DNA from: Anaerolineales bacterium UBA3082
GTDB taxonomy: Bacteria; Chloroflexota; Anaerolineae; UBA7937
Assembly (NCBI GenBank): GCA_002366595.1
Contig: DFBK01000028.1
Span: 1,258 to 6,340 of the forward strand
DNA length: 5,083 nt
Direction: 5' to 3'
Translations under genes and position numbers: made by a program
Part shown: piece after piece, positions 1 through 5,083 of the stretch
Layout of the letters: the number at the start of each line of letters is the position of its first letter
Numbering within the stretch: position 1 is the stretch's first letter
The notes under the pieces: model-generated
Told to the model about the DNA's origin: nothing
The model's input: the letters and a program-made list of their open reading frames with translations, nothing else
Database searches by the model: none

Positions 1-34
1 CTATGCTAAACGAGGAGGTGTTTTCAACAGCCTC
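1..34. mobile_element. Possible end of an insertion sequence leaving the window
   Basis: The string TTTTCAACAGCCTC at 21-34 reads GAGGCTGTTGAAAA on the minus strand. From memory, this resembles the terminal inverted repeats of several DDE-transposase insertion sequences, whose ends often begin with a GGCTGTTG(A/C)AAAA-like motif. If so, the element lies to the left of about position 35 and only its last few tens of bases are present. No transposase, second inverted repeat or target duplication can be seen inside the window, so this is a weak, motif-only call. Confidence 0.17.
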
Positions 35-232
35 ATGTCCCATCATAAACGAGGAAGTTGAGGTTCACCGCAGAGGGTCGGAAAGGGCTGAAAGGGCATT
101 CGAAGTCCCTAGCCTCCGCTCGTGTATACTGGCGTCATAGTAAGCGACGTGGGCAAAATATTGGGGGTTCCCCTATCTCGCTTGGCGTCAGAGTCGCAGT
201 AGTAGAAGAGGAAGGAGAGAGATCTTGGGCTA
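1..232. other. Non-coding or unresolved left flank
   Basis: I see no recognisable gene here. A short plus-strand frame is open from an ATG at 3 to a TAG at 138-140 (45 codons), and another frame is open from the left edge to a TGA at 59-61; either could be the tail of a gene that starts outside, but neither peptide resembles a family I know. On the minus strand a frame opens at the ATG at 43-45 and runs off the left edge, without a Shine-Dalgarno sequence. Visible small structures are a near-repeat TAAACGAGGAGGTG / TAAACGAGGAAGTT (7-20 and 46-59, 12 of 14 identical), a tandem GAAAGGGC (81-88 and 90-97), an imperfect hairpin (86-96 with 107-114), and a short GGGG/CCCC dyad at 163-173. The last lies downstream of the minus-strand gene, but is too weak to call a terminator. 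Confidence 0.4.
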
Positions 233-433
233 CTATGGGGTTCCCAGTTCCTCCACGGGGACATCGATATACTTATCCCCCTCCTCGATGAGCATGATGG
301 GGATGTCGTCCCGGATGGGGTATTTGCGGCGGCACTGATCGTTTTGGCAGACGAGCCAAGCACCCTTGACTAGTTCCACCTTCGTCTTGCAGGCGGGGCA
401 GACGAGTATCTCCAGAAGATCCTTGCTGACCAT
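233..433 (-). CDS. Trm112-family zinc-ribbon protein
   Basis: A 66-residue protein of the Trm112 / YcaR type. The family is known for small zinc-ribbon proteins; the eukaryotic and archaeal members bind and activate methyltransferases, while the role of the bacterial ones is poorly defined. Visible features are an N-terminal LLEILVCPAC segment, four cysteines that could bind one metal ion (Cys12, Cys15, Cys29, Cys34, as CxxC and CxxxxC), and the hallmark YPIRDDIPIML at residues 38-48. A longer frame begins at 481, but that start would lie inside the promoter. The ATG at 431-433 gives the usual family N-terminus (MVSKDLLEILVCP) and is preceded by GGGAGG. The gene is divergent from the ribosomal operon and appears to be a single gene in this window. 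Family assignment is firm; partner and function are unknown. Confidence 0.88.
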   Translation of the reverse strand: MVSKDLLEILVCPACKTKVELVKGAWLVCQNDQCRRKYPIRDDIPIMLIEEGDKYIDVPVEELGTP

Positions 434-437
434 TTCG

Positions 438-443
438 CCTCCC
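438..443 (-). promoter_or_regulatory. Ribosome binding site deciding the Trm112-like start
   Basis: Read on the minus strand, GGGAGG lies four bases before the ATG at 431-433. No comparable site precedes the in-frame ATG at 479-481, so this site supports the shorter 66-residue product. Confidence 0.75.
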
Positions 444-453
444 TTCGGCAGAT

Positions 454-481
454 AGTATAACACACCTTTTTCTAAATACAA
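454..481 (-). promoter_or_regulatory. Sigma-70-type promoter of the Trm112-like gene
   Basis: On the minus strand TTGTAT (481-476) and TATACT (459-454) are separated by 16 bases. Transcription would begin near 447, giving a leader of only about 14 bases that just holds the Shine-Dalgarno sequence. The -10 box is a close match to the TATAAT consensus; the -35 box is moderate. This is a sequence-based prediction. Confidence 0.65.
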
Positions 482-482
482 C

Positions 483-511
483 TTGCCTGCTAGTTGACTA
501 TATGCTATACT
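483..511 (+). promoter_or_regulatory. Sigma-70-type promoter with extended -10, rpsB operon
   Basis: TTGCCT (483-488) and TATACT (506-511) are separated by the ideal 17 bases, and the -10 box is preceded by TGC (503-505), an extended -10 element. The predicted start is near 518, about 110 bases before the rpsB ATG. A second TTGACT at 494-499 looks like a better -35 box, but is only 6 bases from the -10 and so cannot act with it. No other promoter is obvious before the downstream genes, so this one probably drives the operon. Confidence 0.72.
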
Positions 512-517
512 TTTTAA

Positions 518-628
518 TCGGACCTAATAAGCACGTCTCCTGACTGGACGGGGCGTGCCGAGGGAAGATTTTGCTCGGTTCCTGGCCAGGGAGAGGGAGG
601 CGAAAGTCTAAAACGAAAGGGGTTTAGT
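518..628 (+). promoter_or_regulatory. rpsB 5' leader with candidate regulatory structure
   Basis: The untranslated leader can fold into several elements. Hairpin 1 pairs GCACG (531-535) and CTCC (537-540) with GGGG (550-553) and CGTGC (554-558), with one bulged T and one G-U pair. Hairpin 2 pairs CGAG (559-562) with CTCG (574-577). CCTGGCCAGG (581-590) is a perfect palindrome. An alternative helix of nine Watson-Crick pairs joins 536-540 and 544-547 to 590-594 and 586-589; it excludes hairpin 1 and encloses hairpin 2. CTAAA (608-612) can pair with TTTAG (623-627), which puts the purine-rich Shine-Dalgarno segment (615-622) in the loop. In other bacteria S2 represses its own operon by binding the rpsB leader; the same role here is inferred from position and foldability, not from a recognised motif. 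Confidence 0.45.
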
Positions 629-1477
629 ATGGCTGTAGTGAGTATGAAGGAACTCTTGGAGGCTGGTGTCCATTTTGGGCATCGTACTAGGCGATGGCAC
701 CCCAAGATGCGGTCTTACATCTTTACGGAGCGCAACGGGATCCATATCATCGACTTGCAGCAAACCATCTCCCGGTTGGAGGAAGCGTGTGAGAAGGTAA
801 AGGAGGTAGCCAGTGAGGAGGGTACGATCCTCTTTGTAGGCACCAAGAGGCAGGGGCAGGAGAGCATCGCCTTGGCAGCCGAGAGTTGTGGCATGCCCTA
901 TGTGAATGAGCGTTGGTTAGGAGGGACGCTTACCAATTTCCGTACTATCCGCCAGCGTATCGATTACCTCCTCAATCTGGAAGCCCGGTATGCCAGGGGA
1001 GACTTCGAGGGGTTGCCCAAGAAGGAGGCTTTGGGTATCCAGAGGGAGATGGCTCGCTTGAACCGGCGCCTGGGAGGGATAAAGGAGATGCTGCGCCTCC
1101 CAGATATGGTCTTCATCGTCGATATTCGACGGGAGGATATCGCGGTCAAAGAAGCCCACCGGTTGGGCATCCCTATCGTGGCTATGGTGGACACCAACTG
1201 CGATCCTGATCCCATCGATTTCATCATCCCCGCCAATGACGACGCCATAAGGGCCATTAAACTGATCTGCGGCAAGATAGCAGAGGCTATCCAGGAGGGG
1301 AGGCGGATTTGGGGATTGTTACGCGCCGAGGAGGGGGTTGAGGCCCCCATGCCGGTGTATATAGCTGCCGTGGCTCAGGAGGCGGCGGAGGTTACGGCTC
1401 CAGAAGCGGAGTCTGAAGAGACAGAGGCGGGGTCTGAAAAGGAAGCGGCGGAGTTGGAAGATGAGGAGGCAGGGTGA
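629..1477 (+). CDS. rpsB: 30S ribosomal protein S2
   Basis: Small-subunit ribosomal protein S2 (uS2), 282 residues, which binds 16S rRNA late in 30S assembly between head and body. The N-terminal signature is clear (LLEAGVHFGH near residues 9-18, then RRWHPKM and IHIIDLQQT at 21-46). It is followed by FVGTKRQ (69-75), the ERWLGGTLTNF block (94-104), and the C-terminal core PDMVFIVD (158-165) and DTNCDPDPIDFIIPANDDAIRA-type segment (188-209). The ATG at 629 gives the normal N-terminus and follows a modest AAAGGGG site at 616-622. The protein exceeds the E. coli form (241 residues) through a C-terminal tail from about residue 232 that is rich in Glu and Ala and is very acidic from about 250. 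It is the first gene of the operon and overlaps tsf by four bases. Confidence 0.98.
   Translation: MAVVSMKELLEAGVHFGHRTRRWHPKMRSYIFTERNGIHIIDLQQTISRLEEACEKVKEVASEEGTILFVGTKRQGQESIALAAESCGMPYVNERWLGGTLTNFRTIRQRIDYLLNLEARYARGDFEGLPKKEALGIQREMARLNRRLGGIKEMLRLPDMVFIVDIRREDIAVKEAHRLGIPIVAMVDTNCDPDPIDFIIPANDDAIRAIKLICGKIAEAIQEGRRIWGLLRAEEGVEAPMPVYIAAVAQEAAEVTAPEAESEETEAGSEKEAAELEDEEAG
1465..1469 (+). promoter_or_regulatory. Ribosome binding site deciding the tsf GTG start
   Basis: GGAGG lies inside the last codons of rpsB, four bases before the GTG at 1474-1476. It supports this start over the in-frame ATG at 1489-1491, which would remove five residues before the conserved VKALRERTG helix. Confidence 0.65.
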
Positions 1478-2070
1478 TAAGTAGGGAGATGGTGAAGGCG
1501 CTCCGAGAACGCACCGGAGCCGGGGTTTTAGATTGCAAGAGGGCCTTGGAGGAGACGGGGGGTGACCTTGAGGGGGCGACGAGACTCCTCCGCCAAAGGG
1601 GCCTAGCCATCGCGGCCAAGAAAGCAGGCCGCCTGGCTCAAGAAGGGTTGGTGGAGGCTTATATCCACGCCGGAGGTCGGCTGGGGGCCTTGGTGGAGCT
1701 CAATTGTGAGACCGATTTCGTGGCTCGGACTGAGGAGTTCCAGAGGTTAGCCCATGACCTGGCGATGCAGGTGGTGGCTTCCAACCCCCGGTATCTCCGT
1801 CCAGAAGATGTCCCCCCTGAGGTGATAGAGGAGAAGAAGCGACTCTTTCTCTCCGAACTGGAGGGGCAAAACAAGCCAGAGCATCTTTTGGAGAGGATCG
1901 TGGAAGGGAAACTGGAGAGGTATTACGACCAGGCTTGCCTTCTTAGACAACCCTTTATCAAAAATGAAGGGCTAACGGTGGGAGAGGTCATCACCGAGGG
2001 TATCGCCAAACTGGGAGAGAATATAGTGGTACGCCGTTTCGTGCGATACGAACTAGGGGAGAGGTCTTGA
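1474..2070 (+). CDS. tsf: Elongation factor Ts, short form
   Basis: EF-Ts, the cytoplasmic nucleotide-exchange factor that releases GDP from EF-Tu during translation, 198 residues. The N-terminal UBA-like domain (about residues 1-45) carries VKALRERTGAGVLDCKRAL (7-25). It is followed by AAKKAGRLAQEGLV (47-60) and the diagnostic TDFVAR (80-85), whose Asp-Phe contacts EF-Tu. The C-terminal part keeps QPFIKNEGLTVGE (159-171), and the protein ends shortly after. E. coli EF-Ts has 283 residues; this length is close to that of Thermus thermophilus (196), where the core is shortened and the factor works as a dimer, so the gene is not truncated. The GTG start overlaps the rpsB stop (GTGA, 1474-1477), implying coupled translation of two translation proteins. 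Confidence 0.97.
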   Translation: MISREMVKALRERTGAGVLDCKRALEETGGDLEGATRLLRQRGLAIAAKKAGRLAQEGLVEAYIHAGGRLGALVELNCETDFVARTEEFQRLAHDLAMQVVASNPRYLRPEDVPPEVIEEKKRLFLSELEGQNKPEHLLERIVEGKLERYYDQACLLRQPFIKNEGLTVGEVITEGIAKLGENIVVRRFVRYELGERS

Positions 2071-2075
2071 GGAGG
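2071..2075 (+). promoter_or_regulatory. Ribosome binding site of pyrH
   Basis: GGAGG begins directly after the tsf stop codon and lies four bases before GTG 2080-2082. The next in-frame GTG (2089-2091) would be 13 bases away, which is too far for efficient use, so the first GTG is preferred. Confidence 0.6.
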
Positions 2076-2079
2076 CGAG

Positions 2080-2811
2080 GTGGGTGAGGTGAAGTATGGA
2101 CGGGTCCTCTTGAAATTGGGCGGCGAGGCGCTGGCTGGGCCGGAGGGATGGGGTATAGATCCCCGAAGGGCCGAGGAGGTGGCCGAGAAGATAAAGGGGG
2201 TGAAGGAGCAGGGGGTCCAGATAGCCATCGTCCTCGGTGCAGGGAATATCTGGCGGGGCAGGGATGGCATGGCTCACGGGATGGAGCGGGCCACCGCCGA
2301 TCATATGGGGATGCTGGCTACGGTGATGAACTCCCTAGCCTTGCAAGACGCCTTGGAGAGGGCAGGGGTGACTACCAGGGTTCAGACGGCTATCGAGATG
2401 CGGGCCGTGGCCGAGCCCTATATCCGCCTACGAGCCATTCGCCATCTGGAGAAAGGGCGGGTGGTGCTCCTGGGCGCGGGGACGGGCAACCCCTACTTCA
2501 CTACCGATACCGCTGCCGCCCTGAGAGCCATGGAGATCGACGCTCAGGTCCTCATCAAGGCTACCAAGGTGGATGCCGTTTACGAAGAGGATCCCCTCAT
2601 AAACCCCCAGGCACGGAGGTTGGAGCATCTGACTTATATCGAGGCCTTGAATCTGGGGGTGAGGATCTTGGATAGCACTGCCCTCTCGTTATGCATGGAT
2701 AACGACCTCCCCATCATCGTGGTGGGCTTGTGGGAGCCCCAAAGCCTGGAGAAAGCGGTGCTGGGCGAGAGGGTGGGAACCCTTATCGATCGTTCGGGAG
2801 GAGGCTCATGA
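2080..2811 (+). CDS. pyrH: Uridylate (UMP) kinase
   Basis: Bacterial UMP kinase of the amino-acid-kinase fold, 243 residues. It phosphorylates UMP to UDP with ATP in the cytoplasm, feeding UTP, CTP and the sugar nucleotides; family members act as hexamers and are commonly activated by GTP and inhibited by UTP. Visible motifs are the phosphate-binding RVLLKLGGEAL (8-18; Gly where E. coli has Ser), LGAGNIWRG (52-60), DHMGMLATVMNSLALQDALE (74-93), GAGTGNPYFTTDTAA (132-146), which binds the substrates, and LIKATKVDAVYEEDP (158-172). The KATKVD version is that of E. coli rather than the Bacillus type. The start is GTG at 2080; an alternative GTG at 2089 would shorten it by three residues. It lies nine bases after tsf, and its stop overlaps the frr start. 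Confidence 0.97.
   Translation: MGEVKYGRVLLKLGGEALAGPEGWGIDPRRAEEVAEKIKGVKEQGVQIAIVLGAGNIWRGRDGMAHGMERATADHMGMLATVMNSLALQDALERAGVTTRVQTAIEMRAVAEPYIRLRAIRHLEKGRVVLLGAGTGNPYFTTDTAAALRAMEIDAQVLIKATKVDAVYEEDPLINPQARRLEHLTYIEALNLGVRILDSTALSLCMDNDLPIIVVGLWEPQSLEKAVLGERVGTLIDRSGGGS
2796..2804 (+). promoter_or_regulatory. Ribosome binding site deciding the frr start
   Basis: The purine run GGGAGGAGG inside the end of pyrH lies three bases before the ATG at 2808-2810; its first half, GGGAGG, leaves a spacing of six. It supports an frr start at 2808 rather than the upstream in-frame ATG at 2730, which would add 26 residues unlike any ribosome recycling factor. Confidence 0.75.
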
Positions 2812-3365
2812 TCGACGATCTATTGAAAGAGACCGAGGCCCGGATGAAGAAGGCGTTGGAGGTCCTCCAAGGGGACTTGGCCACCATCAGGACGGGGAGG
2901 GCCTCTCCGGCCCTCATAGAGAGATTGAGGGTTGATTATTATGGGACCCCTACCCCTCTCAACCAGTTGGCTGCCATCTCCGTTCCTGAGCCTCGCCTCA
3001 TGATTATCAGGCCTTATGATCCCACCTCTTTGTCTGAGGTCGAGAGGGCGATCCTCAAATCGGATCTGGGGTTGACCCCCCTCAACGATGGAAAGATGAT
3101 CCGTCTGCCTATCCCTCGTTTGACGGAGGAACGACGGCAGGAACTGGTAAGGGTAGTAGGTCGTCGCGTAGAGGAAGCGCGGGTAGCCATCCGCAACTGT
3201 CGCCGCGACGGTCTTCGAGATCTAAGGGAGATGGAGAAGGAGAAACTCGTATCCGAAGATGAGCATTACCGGGCCCGAGAGGATGTGCAGAAGTTGACGG
3301 ACAAGTATGTGGAGCAGGTGGATGAGGTGAGGCGAGCCAAGGAAACGGAGATCAAAGAGGTATAA
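2808..3365 (+). CDS. frr: Ribosome recycling factor
   Basis: Ribosome recycling factor, 185 residues, exactly the usual family length. With EF-G it splits the post-termination ribosome so the subunits can be used again. Domain I is the three-helix bundle: residues 1-30 with the conserved LATIRTGRASPALIERL stretch (24-40), and the long C-terminal helices from about 105 to 185. Domain II is the small beta domain between them (about 31-104), with VDYYGTPTPLNQLA (42-55) and ISVPEPRLMIIRPYD (57-71). The family's conserved arginines are seen at Arg28, Arg31 and in RNCRRD (129-134), where Cys replaces the more usual Ile or Val. The ATG at 2808 overlaps the pyrH TGA as ATGA (2808-2811), which indicates coupled translation. 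Confidence 0.97.
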   Translation: MIDDLLKETEARMKKALEVLQGDLATIRTGRASPALIERLRVDYYGTPTPLNQLAAISVPEPRLMIIRPYDPTSLSEVERAILKSDLGLTPLNDGKMIRLPIPRLTEERRQELVRVVGRRVEEARVAIRNCRRDGLRDLREMEKEKLVSEDEHYRAREDVQKLTDKYVEQVDEVRRAKETEIKEV

Positions 3366-3375
3366 GCGGTTTCCT

Positions 3376-4092
3376 ATGGATAAAAAGGGGTCTCTGTTTA
3401 CCATTCCCCAGCATGTGGGGATCATAATGGACGGGAACGGGCGATGGGCCCGGGAGCACGGCTTGCCTCGGCTGGAGGGGCATCGTGCCGGTACGGAGAA
3501 TATCCGTCGGGTTCTGGAAGCGTGTAGCGAGTTCGGCATCAAGATCCTCACCATCTACGCCTTCTCCACGGAGAACTGGGGGCGTCCCCAAGCGGAGGTG
3601 CGGGGCTTGATGCGCATCCTGGAGGGGGTTATCGATCGGGAGGTAGAGAACCTCCACAAGAACGGTGTGCAGTTGCGTCATATCGGTAGGCTGGAGGGGA
3701 TCTCGGAGAGGTTGCAGCAGGCGGTGAGGGATGCTATCGAGTTAACTAAAGAGAACGATCGGCTGATATTGAATGTGGCTTTCAACTATGGTGGGCGGAG
3801 CGAGATCCTGGATGCGGTGCGGCGACTGATGGGAGACGGTATCTCTCCCCAGGAGTTAGACGAGGAGGTGTTTGAACGGTATCTCTACACCGCTGGGTTA
3901 CCTCCCCCCGACTTGATTATCCGCACCGGTGGGGAGATGCGGCTCAGCAACTTTTTGATCTGGCAGGCGGCCTACGCGGAGTACTACTCCACGCCTACTT
4001 ACTGGCCCGATTTCAACAAGGAGGAACTTTATAAGGCGCTTTTGGCCTACGGTCAGAGGGAGAGGAGGTTCGGGCTGCTGAGGGAGGGCTAG
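3376..4092 (+). CDS. uppS: Undecaprenyl diphosphate synthase (cis-prenyltransferase)
   Basis: Cis-prenyltransferase of 238 residues. It extends farnesyl diphosphate with isopentenyl diphosphate in cis to form undecaprenyl diphosphate, the carrier for peptidoglycan and other envelope glycans. It acts at the inner face of the membrane but has no transmembrane segment. All family blocks are present: HVGIIMDGNGRWA (13-25) with catalytic Asp19, GHRAG (35-39), TIYAFSTENWGRP (59-71), NVAFNYGGR (133-141), and DLIIRTGGEMRLSNFLIWQ (179-197), whose Arg183 and Arg189 bind the IPP diphosphate, followed by Glu202 and WPDF (210-213). Product chain length cannot be read from the sequence. The ATG at 3376, ten bases after frr, has no good Shine-Dalgarno sequence, unlike its neighbours; the conserved core begins only 13 residues in, so a later start is unlikely. 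Confidence 0.97.
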   Translation: MDKKGSLFTIPQHVGIIMDGNGRWAREHGLPRLEGHRAGTENIRRVLEACSEFGIKILTIYAFSTENWGRPQAEVRGLMRILEGVIDREVENLHKNGVQLRHIGRLEGISERLQQAVRDAIELTKENDRLILNVAFNYGGRSEILDAVRRLMGDGISPQELDEEVFERYLYTAGLPPPDLIIRTGGEMRLSNFLIWQAAYAEYYSTPTYWPDFNKEELYKALLAYGQRERRFGLLREG

Positions 4093-4097
4093 ATCTC

Positions 4098-4892
4098 ATG
4101 CTTGCCAAGCGCGTCATCAGCGCCCTTGTCATGGGCCCCTTGATTTTGGGGTTCGTCTATCTGGGCGGACTCTGGTACTGGGTGTTGGTGATAGTGGTGG
4201 CTATCCTGGCCGGGTACGAATATCTGCGCTTGGTCGCTCAAAAGGGAGAGAGGGCAGACTATCCCTTGGCCATGTTCTTCATCTTACTCTTGATGGTGGG
4301 GGTCCGTTACCCCTCGTGGTGGGGGGTGGTGAGAGGAGGGATAACCCTGCTCGTCGCTTTCTCTCTCCTCTGGCAGATGGCTGGCCGGGGTGGAGATATC
4401 CCGGTGGTGGGTTGGGCTCTCAGCCTGGGAGGGGCTATATATATCGGTCTCTTGCTCAGCCACTTCATTCTCTTGCGGGATCTCGCTGAAGAATGGGGGT
4501 GGACGCTTCTGGCCTTCTTTCCCACCTGGGCCAACGATACCGGGGCCTATTTTGTGGGCCGATGGATAGGAAACCGTCCCTTCGCTCCTCGCATCAGCCC
4601 CAAGAAGACTTGGGAGGGGAGCATAGGGGGCTGGATATCGGGGATAGCGGTGGCCACCCTTATGGGGGCGGTCTTGAGGTTGCCGCTCCTCCATGCCTCT
4701 CTTTTGGGTTTGCTCATCAGTCTAGCGGCCACCGGAGGCGACCTGGTGGAGTCGATGTTCAAACGGTGGGCGGGGGTAAAAGACTCAGGGCGACTGATCC
4801 CGGGCCATGGAGGGGTGCTAGACCGGATCGATAGCCTCCTCTTTTCGGTGGTTGCGGTTTATTATTATCTGATCTGGGTGATAAGAGTCTGA
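4098..4892 (+). CDS. cdsA: Phosphatidate cytidylyltransferase (CDP-diacylglycerol synthase)
   Basis: Integral membrane enzyme of 264 residues that converts CTP and phosphatidic acid to CDP-diacylglycerol, the branch point for phospholipids. Hydrophobic segments suggest about eight or nine membrane spans (near residues 7-25, 27-45, 57-72, 80-95, 103-125, 136-157, 175-195, 198-212 and 246-262). The C-terminal half carries the active site: NDTGAYFVGR (146-155), ISPKKTWEGSIGG (166-178), GGDLVESMFKR (213-223), and the full family signature from Ser219 to Asp245, containing KDSGRLIPGHGGVLDRID at 228-245, including the Asp residues expected to bind metal. The ATG follows AGGGAGGG (4081-4088) and lies five bases after uppS. 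Its substrate CTP derives from the UMP kinase product of the same operon. Confidence 0.96.
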   Translation: MLAKRVISALVMGPLILGFVYLGGLWYWVLVIVVAILAGYEYLRLVAQKGERADYPLAMFFILLLMVGVRYPSWWGVVRGGITLLVAFSLLWQMAGRGGDIPVVGWALSLGGAIYIGLLLSHFILLRDLAEEWGWTLLAFFPTWANDTGAYFVGRWIGNRPFAPRISPKKTWEGSIGGWISGIAVATLMGAVLRLPLLHASLLGLLISLAATGGDLVESMFKRWAGVKDSGRLIPGHGGVLDRIDSLLFSVVAVYYYLIWVIRV

Positions 4893-5083
4893 TGGAGCAG
4901 TTAACGCTGGTGAGGGCCTTGGCCTTCGGCAACCTGATCCTCTCCTCTATCAATGTCATACTCGCTTTCTCCCTCCTGGTCTACATCCTCACTCATAACC
5001 TCCGTAACACGGTAGCCCGCTCCTTCTCTTCTCTTTTGGCCTTCGTCACCATCGTCCACGCTGCCGACGTCATACTCCTTAAC
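4892..5083 (+). CDS. Membrane protein, N-terminal part, cut by window edge
   Basis: The first 64 codons of a gene that runs off the right end. The ATG at 4892-4894 shares its A with the cdsA TGA (TGATG), so translation is probably re-initiated by the same ribosome; no clear Shine-Dalgarno sequence is seen. The frame has no stop to the window end and shows two hydrophobic segments, about residues 9-33 and 44-64, joined by a basic loop (HNLRNTVARS, 34-43) that would be cytoplasmic by the positive-inside rule, placing the N-terminus outside. In many bacteria dxr or an RseP-type protease follows cdsA; this start resembles neither. The pattern recalls multi-span N-terminal sensor regions of Chloroflexota signalling proteins such as histidine kinases, but this is a guess because the catalytic part lies outside the window. 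Confidence 0.7.
   Translation, partial: MEQLTLVRALAFGNLILSSINVILAFSLLVYILTHNLRNTVARSFSSLLAFVTIVHAADVILLN

Noticed and set aside
7..59. Two similar 14-base strings as a CRISPR remnant
   Set aside because: A spacing of 39 bases is too short for a normal repeat plus spacer, only two imperfect copies exist, and no cas gene is seen.
86..114. tRNA T-arm-like string (TTCGAAT loop on the minus strand) and an imperfect hairpin
   Set aside because: The five-base stem has a mismatch and a wobble pair, and no matching acceptor, D-arm or anticodon arm can be found on either strand.
163..173. GGGG/CCCC dyad as terminator of the Trm112-like gene
   Set aside because: The stem is only three or four pairs and the following minus-strand tract (AATATTTT) is mixed, so it falls short of a convincing intrinsic terminator.
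494..499. TTGACT as the -35 box of the rpsB promoter
   Set aside because: It is only six bases from the TATACT at 506-511, and no -10 box lies 16-18 bases downstream of it.
1474..2070. EF-Ts as a truncated gene
   Set aside because: Short EF-Ts forms of about 196-200 residues are well known (for example Thermus), and both ends of the short-form family are conserved here.
3860..3873. 14-base identity between uppS and the left edge (10-23, ACGAGGAGGTGTTT)
   Set aside because: A purine-rich string encoding the common Glu-Glu-Val-Phe; a chance match is likely in such GAG/GTG-rich DNA, and the similarity does not extend.
3922..3945. RTGGE in UppS as an unusual active-site change
   Set aside because: E. 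coli UppS also has RTGGE at this place, so it is a normal variant of the RTSGE motif.

Overview
This window looks like the chromosome of a bacterium, most probably a member of the Chloroflexota and possibly a thermophile. The phylum call rests on the style of the proteins: a UMP kinase carrying RAVAEPYI and AIRHLEKGRVV blocks, a short EF-Ts of 198 residues, and a multi-membrane protein after cdsA. The thermophile guess rests on purine-rich coding strands with many AGG arginine and GAG codons. Both are inference from pattern recognition without a database search.

Layout. Positions 1-232 hold no gene I can recognise; the extreme left edge may be the end of an insertion sequence lying outside the window. 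A small Trm112-type zinc-ribbon gene (233-433) is on the minus strand. It is separated from a long plus-strand operon by a short region with two divergent promoters whose -35 boxes are almost back to back (454-481 minus, 483-511 plus). A leader of about 110 bases with several possible hairpins precedes the first operon gene.

The operon is rpsB (629-1477), tsf (1474-2070), pyrH (2080-2811), frr (2808-3365), uppS (3376-4092), cdsA (4098-4892), then the first 64 codons of a membrane protein (from 4892) cut by the window edge. Neighbouring genes overlap by 1-4 bases or lie at most 10 bases apart, no internal terminator is visible, and start/stop overlaps suggest translational coupling.

The genes join two jobs. 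Ribosomal protein S2, EF-Ts and ribosome recycling factor serve translation. UMP kinase feeds the UDP/UTP/CTP pool. Undecaprenyl diphosphate synthase and CDP-diacylglycerol synthase build the lipid carrier for cell-wall precursors and the activated lipid for phospholipids, and the latter consumes CTP. This order is a classical bacterial arrangement, so the coding part is ordinary. The least ordinary parts are the rpsB leader, the back-to-back promoters, the left edge and the unidentified membrane protein following cdsA.
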